Shown here: in pieces, positions 10,073 through 18,529 of the stretch | Numbering within the stretch: position 1 is the first letter of the stretch | Layout: the number at the start of each line of letters is the position of its first letter | Source: an uncultured delta proteobacterium | GTDB lineage: Bacteria > Myxococcota_A > Polyangia > Polyangiales > Ga0077539 | Assembly: GCA_903845045.1 (NCBI GenBank) | Contig: CAIMWA010000479.1 | Coordinates: 1-38,485 of the forward strand | Length of the DNA: 38,485 bases | Reading direction: 5' to 3' | The notes under the pieces: model-generated | What the model saw: the letters and a program-made list of their open reading frames with translations, nothing else | Database searches by the model: none | Told to the model about the DNA's origin: nothing | Translations under genes and position numbers: made by a program

Positions 10073-11631
10073 GCGGCGTCGCACCGGCGGGCGTCGCGCT
10101 GCGGGCGCTGCTCCTCGAGGACTCGGCGGACGACGCGCTGCTCCTCGAGCGGCACCTCGCGCGTTCGGGCTACCGCCTCGAGGGGCGCCGCGTGGAGACC
10201 CTCGAGGACTTTCGCGCGGCCCTCGTCGAGCCCTGGGAGCTCGTGCTCGCCGACTACCACCTCACGACGTTCACGGCCCTCGACGCGCTGGCGGTGTTCC
10301 GCACGCAGCCGCACGACATTCCATTTCTCATCGTGTCCGGGGCCATGGGCGAGGACGTGGGCGTCACCGCGATGCTCCACGGCGCGCAGGACTACATCTT
10401 CAAGGGCAACCTCTCGCGCCTCGTGCCGGCCATCGAGCGCGAGCTCCGCGAGGCCGCCGGGCGCCGTCAGAACCGCGCGGCGCAGGAGGCCCTCCATCGC
10501 GCCGAGGACCAGCTCGCGCAGGCGCAGAAGATGGAGGCCATCGGGCGCCTCGCGGGGGGCGTCGCGCACGACTTCAACAACGTCCTGTCGATCATCGGCA
10601 ACTACGCCGCGCTGTGCCTCGCGGACCCGCAGGACGGGGCGCTGCTGCGCATGGGCCTCGGCGAGATCGGCAAGGCGGCGTCGCGGGCGGCGAAGCTCAC
10701 GCAGCAGCTCCTGACCTTCAGCCGGCGGCACCCGGCGCCCATCGCCGCGGTGGACCTGAACCGCGTGGTGCGGGACCTCGAGGGCATGCTTCGCAGCGCG
10801 CTGGGCGCCGACGTGGAGCTCGTGCTGCTGCTCGCTCCCGGCACCGGCGCGGTGCGCGGCGACGCGGTGCAGCTCGAGCAGGTGCTGATGAACCTCGCGG
10901 TGAACGCGCGCGACGCCATGCCGCACGGCGGGCGACTGGTGATCGAGACCGGGCGCGCGCGCGACGAGGGCCGCGTGGCGCTGACCGTGGCGGACACCGG
11001 CGTCGGCGTGGCGCCCGACGTGCTGCCGCACATCTTCGAGCCGTTCTTCACGACGAAGGCCGAGGGGCGCGGCACGGGCCTGGGGCTCGCAACGGTGTAC
11101 GGCATCGTGACGGGCTGGGGCGGCGAGGTCTCCGTCGACAGCGCTCCGGGGCGCGGGGCGGTGTTCCGCGTGCTGCTGCCGGGGGCGTCGATGCCCGCGT
11201 CCGAGGCGCCGCGATCGATCCCGGCGGCGGTGCGAGGCGGCGGCGAGCGCGTGCTCGTGGTCGAGGACGACGACGCCGTGCGCACCCTCGTGTGCGAGCT
11301 CTTGCAGCGCCACGGCTACGCGGTGCTGACGGCGCGCAACGCGGGCGAGGCGATCCTGCTGGCGGAGCAGCACGGGCGCAGCATCGACCTGATGCTCACG
11401 GACATCGTCATGCCCCACATGAGCGGCCTGGCGCTGGCGGCGCGGCTGGCGCCGATGCTCCCGGAGATGCCGGTGGTCTACATGTCCGGCTACGCCGACG
11501 CGCAGCTCCAGGGCGGCGGGCTCGCGCCGGACATGCGGCTGCTCACCAAGCCCTTCACCGTCGAGGGGCTCACGGCGATGGTGCGCGAGGCCCTCGACGC
11601 GCGCGCCGTCAGCGCCGAGTACTCGGTGTAG
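10069..11631 (+). CDS. Hybrid histidine kinase, REC-HisKA-HATPase-REC
   Basis: The 520-residue cytoplasmic protein has an N-terminal receiver (about 10-125; ED at 17-18, Asp62 in LADYHLT, Lys112 in YIFKGN). A coiled linker leads to a HisKA domain with His167 in GGVAHDFNNVL and an HATPase (DTGVGV, GTGLGLATVYG). A C-terminal receiver (about 384-510) has Asp445 in LMLTDIVMP and Lys494 in LLTKPF. The GTG start at 10069 is chosen because it gives a GTGA overlap with the upstream stop and places the receiver right at the N-terminus. The domain order suggests input from another kinase at the first receiver and output at the last. Its TAG stop shares its final G with the G-run that opens the family B repeat. 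Confidence 0.93.
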   Translation: MSGVAPAGVALRALLLEDSADDALLLERHLARSGYRLEGRRVETLEDFRAALVEPWELVLADYHLTTFTALDALAVFRTQPHDIPFLIVSGAMGEDVGVTAMLHGAQDYIFKGNLSRLVPAIERELREAAGRRQNRAAQEALHRAEDQLAQAQKMEAIGRLAGGVAHDFNNVLSIIGNYAALCLADPQDGALLRMGLGEIGKAASRAAKLTQQLLTFSRRHPAPIAAVDLNRVVRDLEGMLRSALGADVELVLLLAPGTGAVRGDAVQLEQVLMNLAVNARDAMPHGGRLVIETGRARDEGRVALTVADTGVGVAPDVLPHIFEPFFTTKAEGRGTGLGLATVYGIVTGWGGEVSVDSAPGRGAVFRVLLPGASMPASEAPRSIPAAVRGGGERVLVVEDDDAVRTLVCELLQRHGYAVLTARNAGEAILLAEQHGRSIDLMLTDIVMPHMSGLALAARLAPMLPEMPVVYMSGYADAQLQGGGLAPDMRLLTKPFTVEGLTAMVREALDARAVSAEYSV

Positions 11632-11770
11632 GGGGGGGGGACGGTTTCAACAAGTTGCCATTCCGGTCCCACCGGAATTGGCGCTGCGCGAAAGCCTTCG
11701 ATTCTAGGATTTCCTGCAACCGGAATTCCGGTGGGACCGAAATGTTGAAATGTTGAAACCGTCCCCCCCG
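11631..11770. repeat. Family B inverted-repeat element (REP/BIME-like) between convergent genes
   Basis: The outer arms are a G-run followed by ACGGTTTCAACA (11634-11652) and its reverse complement (11751-11769). Inner arms at 11660-11679 and 11724-11743 are complementary with one mismatch (core CCGGTCCCACCGGAATT). A short direct duplication (AATGTTGAA) lies in the right half. The unit fills the gap between two convergent genes completely. Its left edge touches the hybrid kinase stop codon, and its right half encodes the last 21 residues of the secreted protein on the minus strand. It has lower GC content than the surrounding sequence. The long stem could also act as a two-way terminator. Confidence 0.8.
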
Positions 11771-14586
11771 GGGCGTCGACGACGCCGCGCCGCGAGCCCG
11801 AGCAGCACGAACGCGAGGCTCCCGGCGCCGCCCGACGAGCCGCCCGCGCGGCACCCGCAGCTCCCCGGACCGGGCTGCGGAAGGATCGATCCCGTGGCGG
11901 CGTCCATGCCCGCGTCGGCGCGGACGGTGGGTGCGTCGGTGGAGGCGTCGGCGAGGGCCGCGTCGAGGGGCGCGCTGCCGCCGTCGGTGGCGGGCGTGGG
12001 GAGCGGCACCGTGCCCGGCGGCGGCGTCATCGCGGCGGGCAGGTTGTGGCGGTCGGCGTCGAAGCGCGCCGGGTCGCTGAGGGCCATCGCCGAGAGGTAG
12101 AACAGCGTCGCCTCCCAGAGGTGCGGAATGGACACGCGGTTCTCGCGCCCGACGACCCCGCCGTCGGCGTCGCGCAGCGTGACGAAGACCTCGCCCATGA
12201 CCTGCGTGTCGGCGCTCATGACGTCGCGCGCGATGCGGGCGAGGGCCTCCTCGACCATCGGGCGCACCGACGGATCGCCGCCTCGCGCGAGGAACACCGC
12301 CGCCGCGAGGGTGGTCTTGGTGAGGTACGCGCCGCCCTCGATGCCGGGGTCGCCGCGCAGCGTCGCGAGCACCTGCTGCATGTCGCTGCGCACCTGCCGC
12401 GCCACGCGCGCGTCGGTCACCGGGAGCATCGACGCGGGCCACACCATCCACGCCGTGGGACCGAGCCCCGCGGAGCCCGGGTTGCTCGTCGCGGCGCCGC
12501 TCACGTCGTTCACGAAGCGCTGCGCCACGGGGTCGTAGAAGCGCAGCACGAGGGCGTCGCGAAGCTCCGACGCGCGGCGCTCCCATCGCGTGGCGGTGGC
12601 CGTGTCGCCCTGCAGCCGCGCCACCCGCGACGCCGCCTCGAGGGCCGCGAAGACCGACGTTCCGCCGTGCAGCGTGACCGTGAACGCGGTGTTGTCGTCC
12701 TCGTTGGCGGGGGCGGGCAGGCCCGTGTCGGCGTCGCGCCACTGCGCAAGGAGCTCGGCGCTGCGCTGGATCATCGGCCACCACCGCGCGGCCACCGTCG
12801 TGCGCGTCGTCGCGTCGAGGAACGCGAGGTGCGTCGAGGCGCTCCAGACCATCCACGCGGTGTTGTCGATCTCGAAGCGGTCGAAGCCGCCCATGGCACC
12901 GGTGTCGTAGTAGTTCATCTCCCACGCCGACTCGGGGTACTGCCGCGTGCCGGTGCGTGGATCGACGGGCGGGCGCGGGTCGGTGAGCGGGTTGATGGCC
13001 GACGGTCCGACGGGGCTCGTGCGCGCGAGGGGAAGCACGTGGTCGAGGCGCGCCGTGGCGAAGGTCGACAGCCCGGCCACGTCGAAGGCGTCGTCGAAGA
13101 ACGCGCCGTCGCGGGGCCAGTCGAGGCCGTAGGGCGCCTGCCGCGCGATGGACGCCACCACCATGCCCGTCGTCGCGTCGGTGCCGTTGAGCACGTGCAG
13201 CACGGCGCGGCGCGAGGCGCGGACGATGCGCGCGCGGTCGTCGGCGGCGATCGTGTCGGGGAGGTGGTCGGGGGTGGCGTAGGCGCCGGAGCGGCGGGCC
13301 CACTCGGCGGCGTCGGCGGTGACGACGGCGTCGGCGGTGAGGGCGCTGGCGGCGGTGAAGCCCGCGCGCGCGGCGGCGGCGGTGTGCCCGAAGGCGATGA
13401 GCACCCGGGCCTCGCCGGTGTCGCCGGTGAAGGTCACGGGCACGCGCATCGCGCTGTCGTTCAAGAACGCCGCCACGGGGTTGCCCGCCAGCGCGTTCGT
13501 CGTCGCGAGGGACCACGCCGACGGCACGTCGCGGGTCCATCCGCGGGCGGGCGCGAGGTGCGACGGGCGGATGGCGTCGGCGCAGCGGAACCCCGACGCC
13601 ACCGACGGGTCGATGGGCAGCGTGATGCCCGACGAGCGCAGCGCGAGGATGTTGTCGACCATGTGTCCGAGCGCGTCGCAGAACGCGTCGCCCTCGCGGC
13701 CGGCGTGGAAGGCGTCGGCCCGCGGAACGGTGCCGAGCACGGCGTAGACGCCCGCGCCGAAGGTGGTGTCGAGGCCCGCGGCGAGCGTGGCGGCGTCGGC
13801 GCCCAGGTCGCCGCTGCGGCGCATGAGGCCGTCCAAGGGGCCGAAGAAATCCGCGGGGTACGTGGGCGCGCCGAGGAGCCCGGGGATGTCGGTGATGGCG
13901 TCGCGGTCCGCCGGGCGGAAGTGCACGAAGGCGCCGAGGGTGGCGTCCCAGACGACGCCGAAGTCGTTGCGTCCGTCGGCGAGCACGTCGCCGAGCGGGA
14001 GGCGCGGGACGACGTTCTGCGTGAGCCCGAGGTTGCCGTGCACCATGACCGCGACGGAGGTGATGGCGGCCCCGGCGGCGTCGGCGGTGCGGGTCACGCG
14101 CACGCGGCGCTGCAGCACGTCGGGCGAAGGGAGCACGGCGTCGTCGAGGGTGACGGCGAGCCCGCCGCCGACGCGCGCGTAGGTGACCCGCGGCTGGAGC
14201 CCCTGCTCGTTCGTGTAGCTCGCCGTCGGCGTCCACCGCGCGGGGTCATGGAACCACTCGACGCGGGTCGTTCCCCCGCTGGTGACGACGAGGCCGAGGG
14301 CGACGCCGAAGCCCTCGTGCACGCCCGTTCGGGCCTGCGTGCGCGCGTCGACGTCGTTCGACGACAGGTGCGTGAGCTGATCGCAGCACGACGGCGAGGG
14401 CCACGTGAGCACGGCCACGTCGCCGTCGGCGGTGATGCCCGCGGTGAGCCTTCCGTGCCCCGCGACCATGTGCACCGGCGACGCGCCGAGGGCGTGCTCG
14501 ATGGCGCTCACCGGCGACGGCCGCGGCTGCGCGAACGCCGTGAAGGCCCCCAGGACGACGGAAAGAGCGAGCACCCTCGTACGCAT
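11704..14586 (-). CDS. Secreted GH15-like (six-hairpin) glycosidase family protein with MYXO-CTERM-type tail
   Basis: The 960-residue protein begins with a signal peptide (hydrophobic about 5-16, likely cleavage after AFA at about 19). The central and C-terminal regions look like an alpha/alpha-barrel glucoamylase (GH15) fold. They contain YGLDWPRDGAFF (about 487-498), an EMNYYDTGAMGGFDRFEIDN region and VSIPHLWEATLFYLSAMAL near 825-840. Starch- or glucan-type substrates are plausible but unproven. An Ala/Asp/Thr-rich spacer precedes Cys910/Cys912, a Gly/Ser stretch, a short hydrophobic helix (924-933) and five arginines (934-938), which is the layout of the MYXO-CTERM surface-sorting signal. 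Residues 940-960 are encoded by the family B repeat and look foreign. Confidence 0.8.
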   Translation of the reverse strand: MRTRVLALSVVLGAFTAFAQPRPSPVSAIEHALGASPVHMVAGHGRLTAGITADGDVAVLTWPSPSCCDQLTHLSSNDVDARTQARTGVHEGFGVALGLVVTSGGTTRVEWFHDPARWTPTASYTNEQGLQPRVTYARVGGGLAVTLDDAVLPSPDVLQRRVRVTRTADAAGAAITSVAVMVHGNLGLTQNVVPRLPLGDVLADGRNDFGVVWDATLGAFVHFRPADRDAITDIPGLLGAPTYPADFFGPLDGLMRRSGDLGADAATLAAGLDTTFGAGVYAVLGTVPRADAFHAGREGDAFCDALGHMVDNILALRSSGITLPIDPSVASGFRCADAIRPSHLAPARGWTRDVPSAWSLATTNALAGNPVAAFLNDSAMRVPVTFTGDTGEARVLIAFGHTAAAARAGFTAASALTADAVVTADAAEWARRSGAYATPDHLPDTIAADDRARIVRASRRAVLHVLNGTDATTGMVVASIARQAPYGLDWPRDGAFFDDAFDVAGLSTFATARLDHVLPLARTSPVGPSAINPLTDPRPPVDPRTGTRQYPESAWEMNYYDTGAMGGFDRFEIDNTAWMVWSASTHLAFLDATTRTTVAARWWPMIQRSAELLAQWRDADTGLPAPANEDDNTAFTVTLHGGTSVFAALEAASRVARLQGDTATATRWERRASELRDALVLRFYDPVAQRFVNDVSGAATSNPGSAGLGPTAWMVWPASMLPVTDARVARQVRSDMQQVLATLRGDPGIEGGAYLTKTTLAAAVFLARGGDPSVRPMVEEALARIARDVMSADTQVMGEVFVTLRDADGGVVGRENRVSIPHLWEATLFYLSAMALSDPARFDADRHNLPAAMTPPPGTVPLPTPATDGGSAPLDAALADASTDAPTVRADAGMDAATGSILPQPGPGSCGCRAGGSSGGAGSLAFVLLGLAARRRRRPGGDGFNISTFRSHRNSGCRKS

Positions 14587-14648
14587 GGTCCGGGAGAGTG
14601 CACCCGCGAGCCGCGCGTGGGAACGGTGGCAGAAGACACCGGGATACC

Positions 14649-14721
14649 GGGGACACAGTTACGTTGTTGCATTCACCGGGGAGCACCGGAGCACCGGGGA
14701 CACAGTTACGTTGTTGCATTC
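14649..14721 (+). repeat. Family A repeats, two tandem copies (left side of unit 1)
   Basis: Two identical 26-bp cores, beginning GGGGACACAGTTACGTTGTT, lie at 14649-14674 and 14696-14721, a period of 47 bp. The 21-bp spacer is rich in CCGG. They sit in the divergent promoter gap between the GH15-like gene and the ComF-like gene. Reverse-orientation partners lie at 15464-15535, beyond the ComF-like gene. Confidence 0.9.
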
Positions 14722-14792
14722 ACCGCCTCCGTCGGCGGTCCGCACGCGGCGGCGCGCGCAACCGACCGGGGCGGCCCGACGACACCGCCGCC

Positions 14793-15434
14793 ATGAACAT
14801 CGTCGACGAGACCGCTCGGGCGCTGCTGGACCTCTTCGCCCCGACGCCGTGCTGCGCGTGCGGGGCTCCGTCGCCGCGGTCGGCGCTGTGCGATCCGTGC
14901 GCGGTGTCGTGCGTCGACGCGACCGATCCGCTGCCCGGCATCGAGGTCGCGCACGACCACGGAGGCGCCCTCGCGCGGGCCGTGCACCGCGCCAAGTACG
15001 GAGGCGACCCATGCACCGCGGCGCGACTCGGAACGCTGGTGCTCCCGCTGCTTTCGCGGGTCACACACGGCGTCGACGTGGTGGTCCCGGTGGCGCTGCA
15101 CCGGTCGCGGCTGCGCGTGCGGGGCTACAACCAGGCCATGGAGCTGGCGCGGCCCGTGGCGCGGGCGCTGCGCGTGGGGCTGTGGGCCGAGGGGCTGCGA
15201 CGCGTACGCGACACCCCGACGCAGACCGAGCTCGGGCGCGAGGCGCGGGCGCGCAACGTCGACGGAGCCTTCGTGGCGGCGCGACCGATGACGGGGCTGC
15301 GGGTGCTCGTCGTCGACGACGTCGTGACCACCGGCGCGACGCTCGGCGCGGCGATGGAGGCCCTGCGCGGCGCGGGGGCGGAACACGTCACGGGGCTCGC
15401 GGTGGCGCGCATGGCGAGGCTCTTCGCGCGGTGA
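14793..15434 (+). CDS. ComF-family phosphoribosyltransferase-like protein
   Basis: The 213-residue protein has an N-terminal Cys cluster (C20, C21, C23, C33, C36) resembling the zinc ribbon of ComF/GntX proteins. A type I phosphoribosyltransferase domain follows. The core motif RGYNQAMELA is at 110-119, and the PRPP-binding loop VLVVDDVVTTGATL is at 171-184. Family members are linked to DNA uptake in transformable bacteria; enzymatic activity has not been settled for most. The start at ATG 14793 puts the Cys cluster near the N-terminus; upstream in-frame codons run through the repeat and are rejected. The gene is bracketed by two plus-oriented family A repeats on the left and two minus-oriented copies on the right. 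Confidence 0.9.
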   Translation: MNIVDETARALLDLFAPTPCCACGAPSPRSALCDPCAVSCVDATDPLPGIEVAHDHGGALARAVHRAKYGGDPCTAARLGTLVLPLLSRVTHGVDVVVPVALHRSRLRVRGYNQAMELARPVARALRVGLWAEGLRRVRDTPTQTELGREARARNVDGAFVAARPMTGLRVLVVDDVVTTGATLGAAMEALRGAGAEHVTGLAVARMARLFAR

Positions 15435-15463
15435 AGGAGCCGCCGAACCCCCGTCCCGGAGCC

Positions 15464-15535
15464 GAATGCAACAACGTAACTGTGTCCCCGCCGCCTCCGT
15501 CCCGGAGCCGAATGCAACAACGTAACTGTGTCCCC
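15464..15535 (-). repeat. Family A repeats, two tandem copies (right side of unit 1)
   Basis: Minus-oriented 26-bp cores are at 15464-15489 and 15510-15535. They belong to a 40-bp identical block at 15451-15490 that is repeated at 15497-15536 (period 46 bp), so this side grew by tandem duplication. They lie between the 3' ends of the convergent ComF-like and alpha/beta-hydrolase genes. Together with 14649-14721 they form an 887-bp inverted unit around the ComF-like gene. Confidence 0.9.
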
Positions 15536-15554
15536 GTCGCCTCCCCGTCGCCCC

Positions 15555-16376
15555 TCAGCGGGTCTCGAACCACCGCCCCAGCGCGTCGGCCACGGCGTCG
15601 GGCTGCTCCTCGCAGAGGCCCGCGCCGGCGCCGGCGACGGACTCCCAGCGGGCGTCGCGGAGCTCGCGGGCGAGGCGGCGTCCCAGCACCTGCAGCGACG
15701 GGCGGGCGCGGTCGCCCCAGAGCACCATCGACGGCGCGCGCACCTTCGACAGCTTGGGCCCCAGCGCCGAGACGTCGAGCACCGAGCGGCGCAGGGTGCG
15801 CCACGCACACTCGCGCGCCTCGGGAGGATCGAACTGCGCGAACCACGCGTCGACCAGCGCCCGGTCGTAGCGGTACCCCGGCGCGTACACCTCGCGCTGG
15901 AAATACCGATGGAACATCCCGCGCCCGTACCACTGCTTGAACACCAGCGGACCGACGAAGGGCATCGCCGGGAGCCGCGCCGTCCACGATCGCTCGGCGG
16001 GCCACGCGGCGGCGTTCAGCAGCGCGAGGCGGTCGATGAGCTCGGGGTGGTCCGCCGCGAGGGTGAGGGCGATGGAGGCCCCGAGTCCGTGCCCCGCGAC
16101 GTGCGCTCGCGCCGCGCCGGCCCCCGCGAGCAGGTCGCAGAGCGTCTCGGCGAAGGCCTCGCGGGTGAACGCGAAGCGCGACGGCTTCTCGCTCGCACCA
16201 AACCCCGGCAGGTCGGGCACCAGCACCCGGAAGCGCTCGGACAGCTTCGGAAGAACGCTGCGCCACGCGCGATGGTCCGCGAAGGTGTCGTGCAGCAGCA
16301 GGAGCACCGGACCGCGGCCCGCCTCCTCGTAGTGAACGCGCACGCCGCGCAGCAGCAGGTCGCGGGTCTCGCTCAC
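15555..16376 (-). CDS. Alpha/beta-hydrolase-fold protein lacking catalytic Ser and His
   Basis: The 273-residue protein follows the alpha/beta-hydrolase pattern throughout (LLLLHDTFADHRAWRSV, VLVPDLPGFGASEKP, ALTLAADHPELIDRLALLN, VLWGDRARP). The nucleophile elbow, normally GHSxG, reads GHGLG (95-99), with Gly97 where Ser should be. The position of the catalytic His, in a stretch like AGH..HEEQP, reads AGAGLCEEQP with Ala252. Acidic Asp222 remains. Hydrolysis by the usual triad is therefore unlikely. The GTG start at 16376 lies 13 bp after the bioB stop and is preceded by GAGGGG; in-frame codons upstream overlap bioB and are rejected. Position next to bioB recalls BioH-type esterases of biotin synthesis, but the missing residues argue against that activity. 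Confidence 0.85.
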   Translation of the reverse strand: MSETRDLLLRGVRVHYEEAGRGPVLLLLHDTFADHRAWRSVLPKLSERFRVLVPDLPGFGASEKPSRFAFTREAFAETLCDLLAGAGAARAHVAGHGLGASIALTLAADHPELIDRLALLNAAAWPAERSWTARLPAMPFVGPLVFKQWYGRGMFHRYFQREVYAPGYRYDRALVDAWFAQFDPPEARECAWRTLRRSVLDVSALGPKLSKVRAPSMVLWGDRARPSLQVLGRRLARELRDARWESVAGAGAGLCEEQPDAVADALGRWFETR

Positions 16377-16389
16377 GCCACGGCGCCCC

Positions 16390-17376
16390 TCAGTCGGCGG
16401 CCGCGGCGCGGGCCATGGGACGCACGCCCATGTCGCGCAGGAGCTTCGCGTCCTCGTCGACGCCGGGGTTCGGCGTGGTGAGAAGACGGTCACCGTAGAA
16501 CAGCGAATTCGCGCCGGCGATCATGCACAGCGCCTGCGCCTCGCGGGTCAGCGACGTGCGCCCCGCGCTGAGCCGCACCTTCGTGCACGGCATCAGGATG
16601 CGCGCCGTCGCGATGACCCGCACCAGCTCCAGCGGATCGACCGGCGGACGGCCCGCGAGCGGCGTTCCCTCGACGGGGACCAGCGCGTTCACCGGCACCG
16701 ACTCGGGGTGCGGGTCGAGGTTCGCGAGGGTGGTCAGCATGCGCGCGCGGTCCCGGGGCGACTCGCCCATGCCCACGATGCCGCCGGAGCACACGGAGAT
16801 GCCCGCGTCGCGCACGTTCTCGAGGGTGCGCAGCCGGTCCTCGTAGGTGCGCGTCGTGATGATGGAGCCGTAGAACTCCTTCGACGTGTCGAGGTTGTGG
16901 TTGTACGCGTCGAGGCCGGCGTCCTTGAGCTGCTTCGCCTGCACGTCGGTGAGCATGCCGAGGGTGGTGCACGCCTCGAGGCCGAGCTCCTTCACGCCGC
17001 GCACCATGTCGAGCACGCGGTCGAAGGCCGGTCCGTCCTTCACCTCGCGCCACGCCGCGCCCATGCAGAACCGCGTGCTGCCGCTCTCCTTCGCGCGCCG
17101 GGCCGCCGCGATGACGTGCTCGGCGTCGAGCATGCGCTCGCTCTCCACGCCGCCCTCGTGCTTCGAGCTCTGCGGGCAGTAGCCGCAGTCCTCGGCGCAG
17201 CCGCCGGTCTTCACCGACAGCAGCGTGCAGAGCTGCACCTCGTCGGGCGCGTGGAACTGCCGGTGCACCGACTGCGCGCGGTACACGAGCTCCATCAGCG
17301 GGAGGTCGTGCAGCGCGAGCACCTCGTCGACGTTCCAGTCGTGGCGGATGGGGCGGGCGTCGGCGTCGTGGCTCAT
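16390..17376 (-). CDS. bioB: Biotin synthase (radical SAM)
   Basis: The 328-residue enzyme inserts sulfur into dethiobiotin. The radical-SAM cluster motif C60-x3-C64-x2-C67 ([14 protein letters not shown]) is intact. The auxiliary [2Fe-2S] ligands are present at about C104, C136 and C196, with Arg268 (VRLSAGR). Also typical are YNHNLDTS and GIVGMGE. The ATG at 17376 was chosen over an in-frame codon 14 residues upstream because family members start near this point and the gap to the divergent methyltransferase gene (63 bp) must hold both promoters. The downstream partner is the degenerate alpha/beta-hydrolase, 13 bp away. No bioA, bioD or bioF is in the window. Confidence 0.96.
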   Translation of the reverse strand: MSHDADARPIRHDWNVDEVLALHDLPLMELVYRAQSVHRQFHAPDEVQLCTLLSVKTGGCAEDCGYCPQSSKHEGGVESERMLDAEHVIAAARRAKESGSTRFCMGAAWREVKDGPAFDRVLDMVRGVKELGLEACTTLGMLTDVQAKQLKDAGLDAYNHNLDTSKEFYGSIITTRTYEDRLRTLENVRDAGISVCSGGIVGMGESPRDRARMLTTLANLDPHPESVPVNALVPVEGTPLAGRPPVDPLELVRVIATARILMPCTKVRLSAGRTSLTREAQALCMIAGANSLFYGDRLLTTPNPGVDEDAKLLRDMGVRPMARAAAAD

Positions 17377-17439
17377 CGTGGGGTCGCGCACGATACCCCC
17401 TCCGCACGGGGCCCACAAAGCCTACGATTCCAGCACGCC

Positions 17440-18189
17440 ATGGACGCGACGTTCCGCTTCGAGGACCTCTTCGACCCCGACGAGTACCTGCACTTCCTCG
17501 CCGACACGCTGCGCGCCGAGGACACCGAGGGGCAGGTCGATTTCGCGGTGCGCACGCTCGGTCTCGGCCCCGCGTCGCGCGTGGTGGACCTCGGCTGCGG
17601 CCACGGCCGTCACGCCCTCGCGCTGGCCCGCCGGGGACACGGCGTGCTCGGCGTCGACGCGGTGCCGGGCTTCGTGGCGCTCGCCAAGGAGGCCGCGCTG
17701 CGCGAGGGCCTCGGTGCCGAGTTCGTGCACGCGGACCTGCGCACGTTCTCGGTGTCCGAGCCCTGCTTCGACGGCGCGGTGTGCCTCTTCGACGCCTTCG
17801 GATGGTTCGACGACGAGGGCGACCTGGCGATCCTGCGCAACGCGCGGGCGATGCTGCGGCCGGGCGCGCGGCTGCTGCTCGACGTGCGCACGCGCGAGTT
17901 CGTGACGCGGCTGGCGCCGGTGGGGCTCACGGAGACCGCCGACGGCGCGATGATGGTCGACCGCCAGCGCTTCGACCTCGAGTCCGGGCGCCTCGTCGAC
18001 ACGCGCACGACGGTGCGTCACGGCCGCACGCGCACGGTGACGTTCTCGCTGCGGATCTACGCGTACACGGAGCTGCGCACGCTGCTGCGCGTCGCGGGCT
18101 TCGAGGTGGAGCGGGTCTTCGGAGGCTTCGACGGTGCGCCGCTCTCGGCAGCGCGGCCGCGGACCCTGGTGGTCGCGCGGCGGCCCTGA
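17440..18189 (+). CDS. Class I SAM-dependent methyltransferase
   Basis: The 249-residue protein has SAM-binding motif I VVDLGCGHGRHALALA (about 48-63, with Gly52, Gly54 and Gly56). Motif II acidic residue is in LGVDAVPGF, and AEFVHADLRTF and LFDAFGWFDDEGDLAILRNARAMLRPGARLLLD follow. The C-terminal half has beta-strand-rich TRTVTFSLRIYAYTELRTLLRVAGFEVERVFGGFDG, usual for small-molecule methyltransferases. The substrate is unknown. It is divergent from bioB with 63 bp between start codons, and its stop lies 9 bp from the stop of the convergent rpmB gene. Confidence 0.9.
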   Translation: MDATFRFEDLFDPDEYLHFLADTLRAEDTEGQVDFAVRTLGLGPASRVVDLGCGHGRHALALARRGHGVLGVDAVPGFVALAKEAALREGLGAEFVHADLRTFSVSEPCFDGAVCLFDAFGWFDDEGDLAILRNARAMLRPGARLLLDVRTREFVTRLAPVGLTETADGAMMVDRQRFDLESGRLVDTRTTVRHGRTRTVTFSLRIYAYTELRTLLRVAGFEVERVFGGFDGAPLSAARPRTLVVARRP

Positions 18190-18198
18190 CGGGGAGGC

Positions 18199-18432
18199 CT
18201 ACAGCTTCGAGACGTCGACGCCGTAGCGCTGCGCGAAGGCGACGAGCCCGATGCGGTCGACGGTGCGCAGGTCGCTGGTGCTGAGCGTGAGGCGCACGAA
18301 GCGGCCGAGCTCGGGCACGAAGAGCCGGCGCTCCTGCAGGTTCGGGAACTGCCAGCGCTTGGTCTTGATGTTCGAGTGCGAGACCTTGTTCGCAATCTTG
18401 CGCCGCACGCCGGTGATGTCGCTCTTGGCCAT
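18199..18432 (-). CDS. rpmB: 50S ribosomal protein L28
   Basis: The 77-residue basic protein shows the L28 signature: N-terminal MAKSDITGVRRKIANKVSHS, then TKRWQFPNLQERR and, near the end, LRTVDRIGL. It has no cysteines, so it is the zinc-free form. The internal ATG at 18432 is chosen because L28 proteins start with MA(K/R); the longer frame upstream runs into the repeat at 18530. It is a single gene on the minus strand. Confidence 0.95.
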   Translation of the reverse strand: MAKSDITGVRRKIANKVSHSNIKTKRWQFPNLQERRLFVPELGRFVRLTLSTSDLRTVDRIGLVAFAQRYGVDVSKL

Positions 18433-18529
18433 GATCTGGGGTTCTCTCGGAGAAATGGTGGAAACGGGGCCGCGGAGAGATACCCGATCGCCACCGTGCG
18501 TCAAGTAGCCGGTGGGGTTCCGGGGCTCG

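Noticed and set aside
11631..11770. Family B element as a plain rho-independent terminator
   Set aside because: A terminator is not this long, there is no T-run, and arms with duplicated inner parts fit a mobile repeat better. Termination may be a side effect.
12046..14796. Long plus-strand open frame opposite the GH15-like gene
   Set aside because: Arg/Gly/Val/Ala-rich shadow with no recognisable motif. The minus-strand gene has a signal peptide, fold motifs and a sorting tail.
14649..15535. Composite transposon around the ComF-like gene
   Set aside because: There is no transposase, and the ends are the short core rather than IS ends. Kept only as a repeat-bounded unit.
15451..15536. Two 40-bp direct repeats as a CRISPR array
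   Set aside because: There are only two units, the core occurs elsewhere in inverted pairs, and no cas genes are near.
16377..16493. Longer N-terminus for the alpha/beta-hydrolase
   Set aside because: These codons overlap bioB in another frame and show no fold-like sequence. The GTG at 16376 has a ribosome-binding site.
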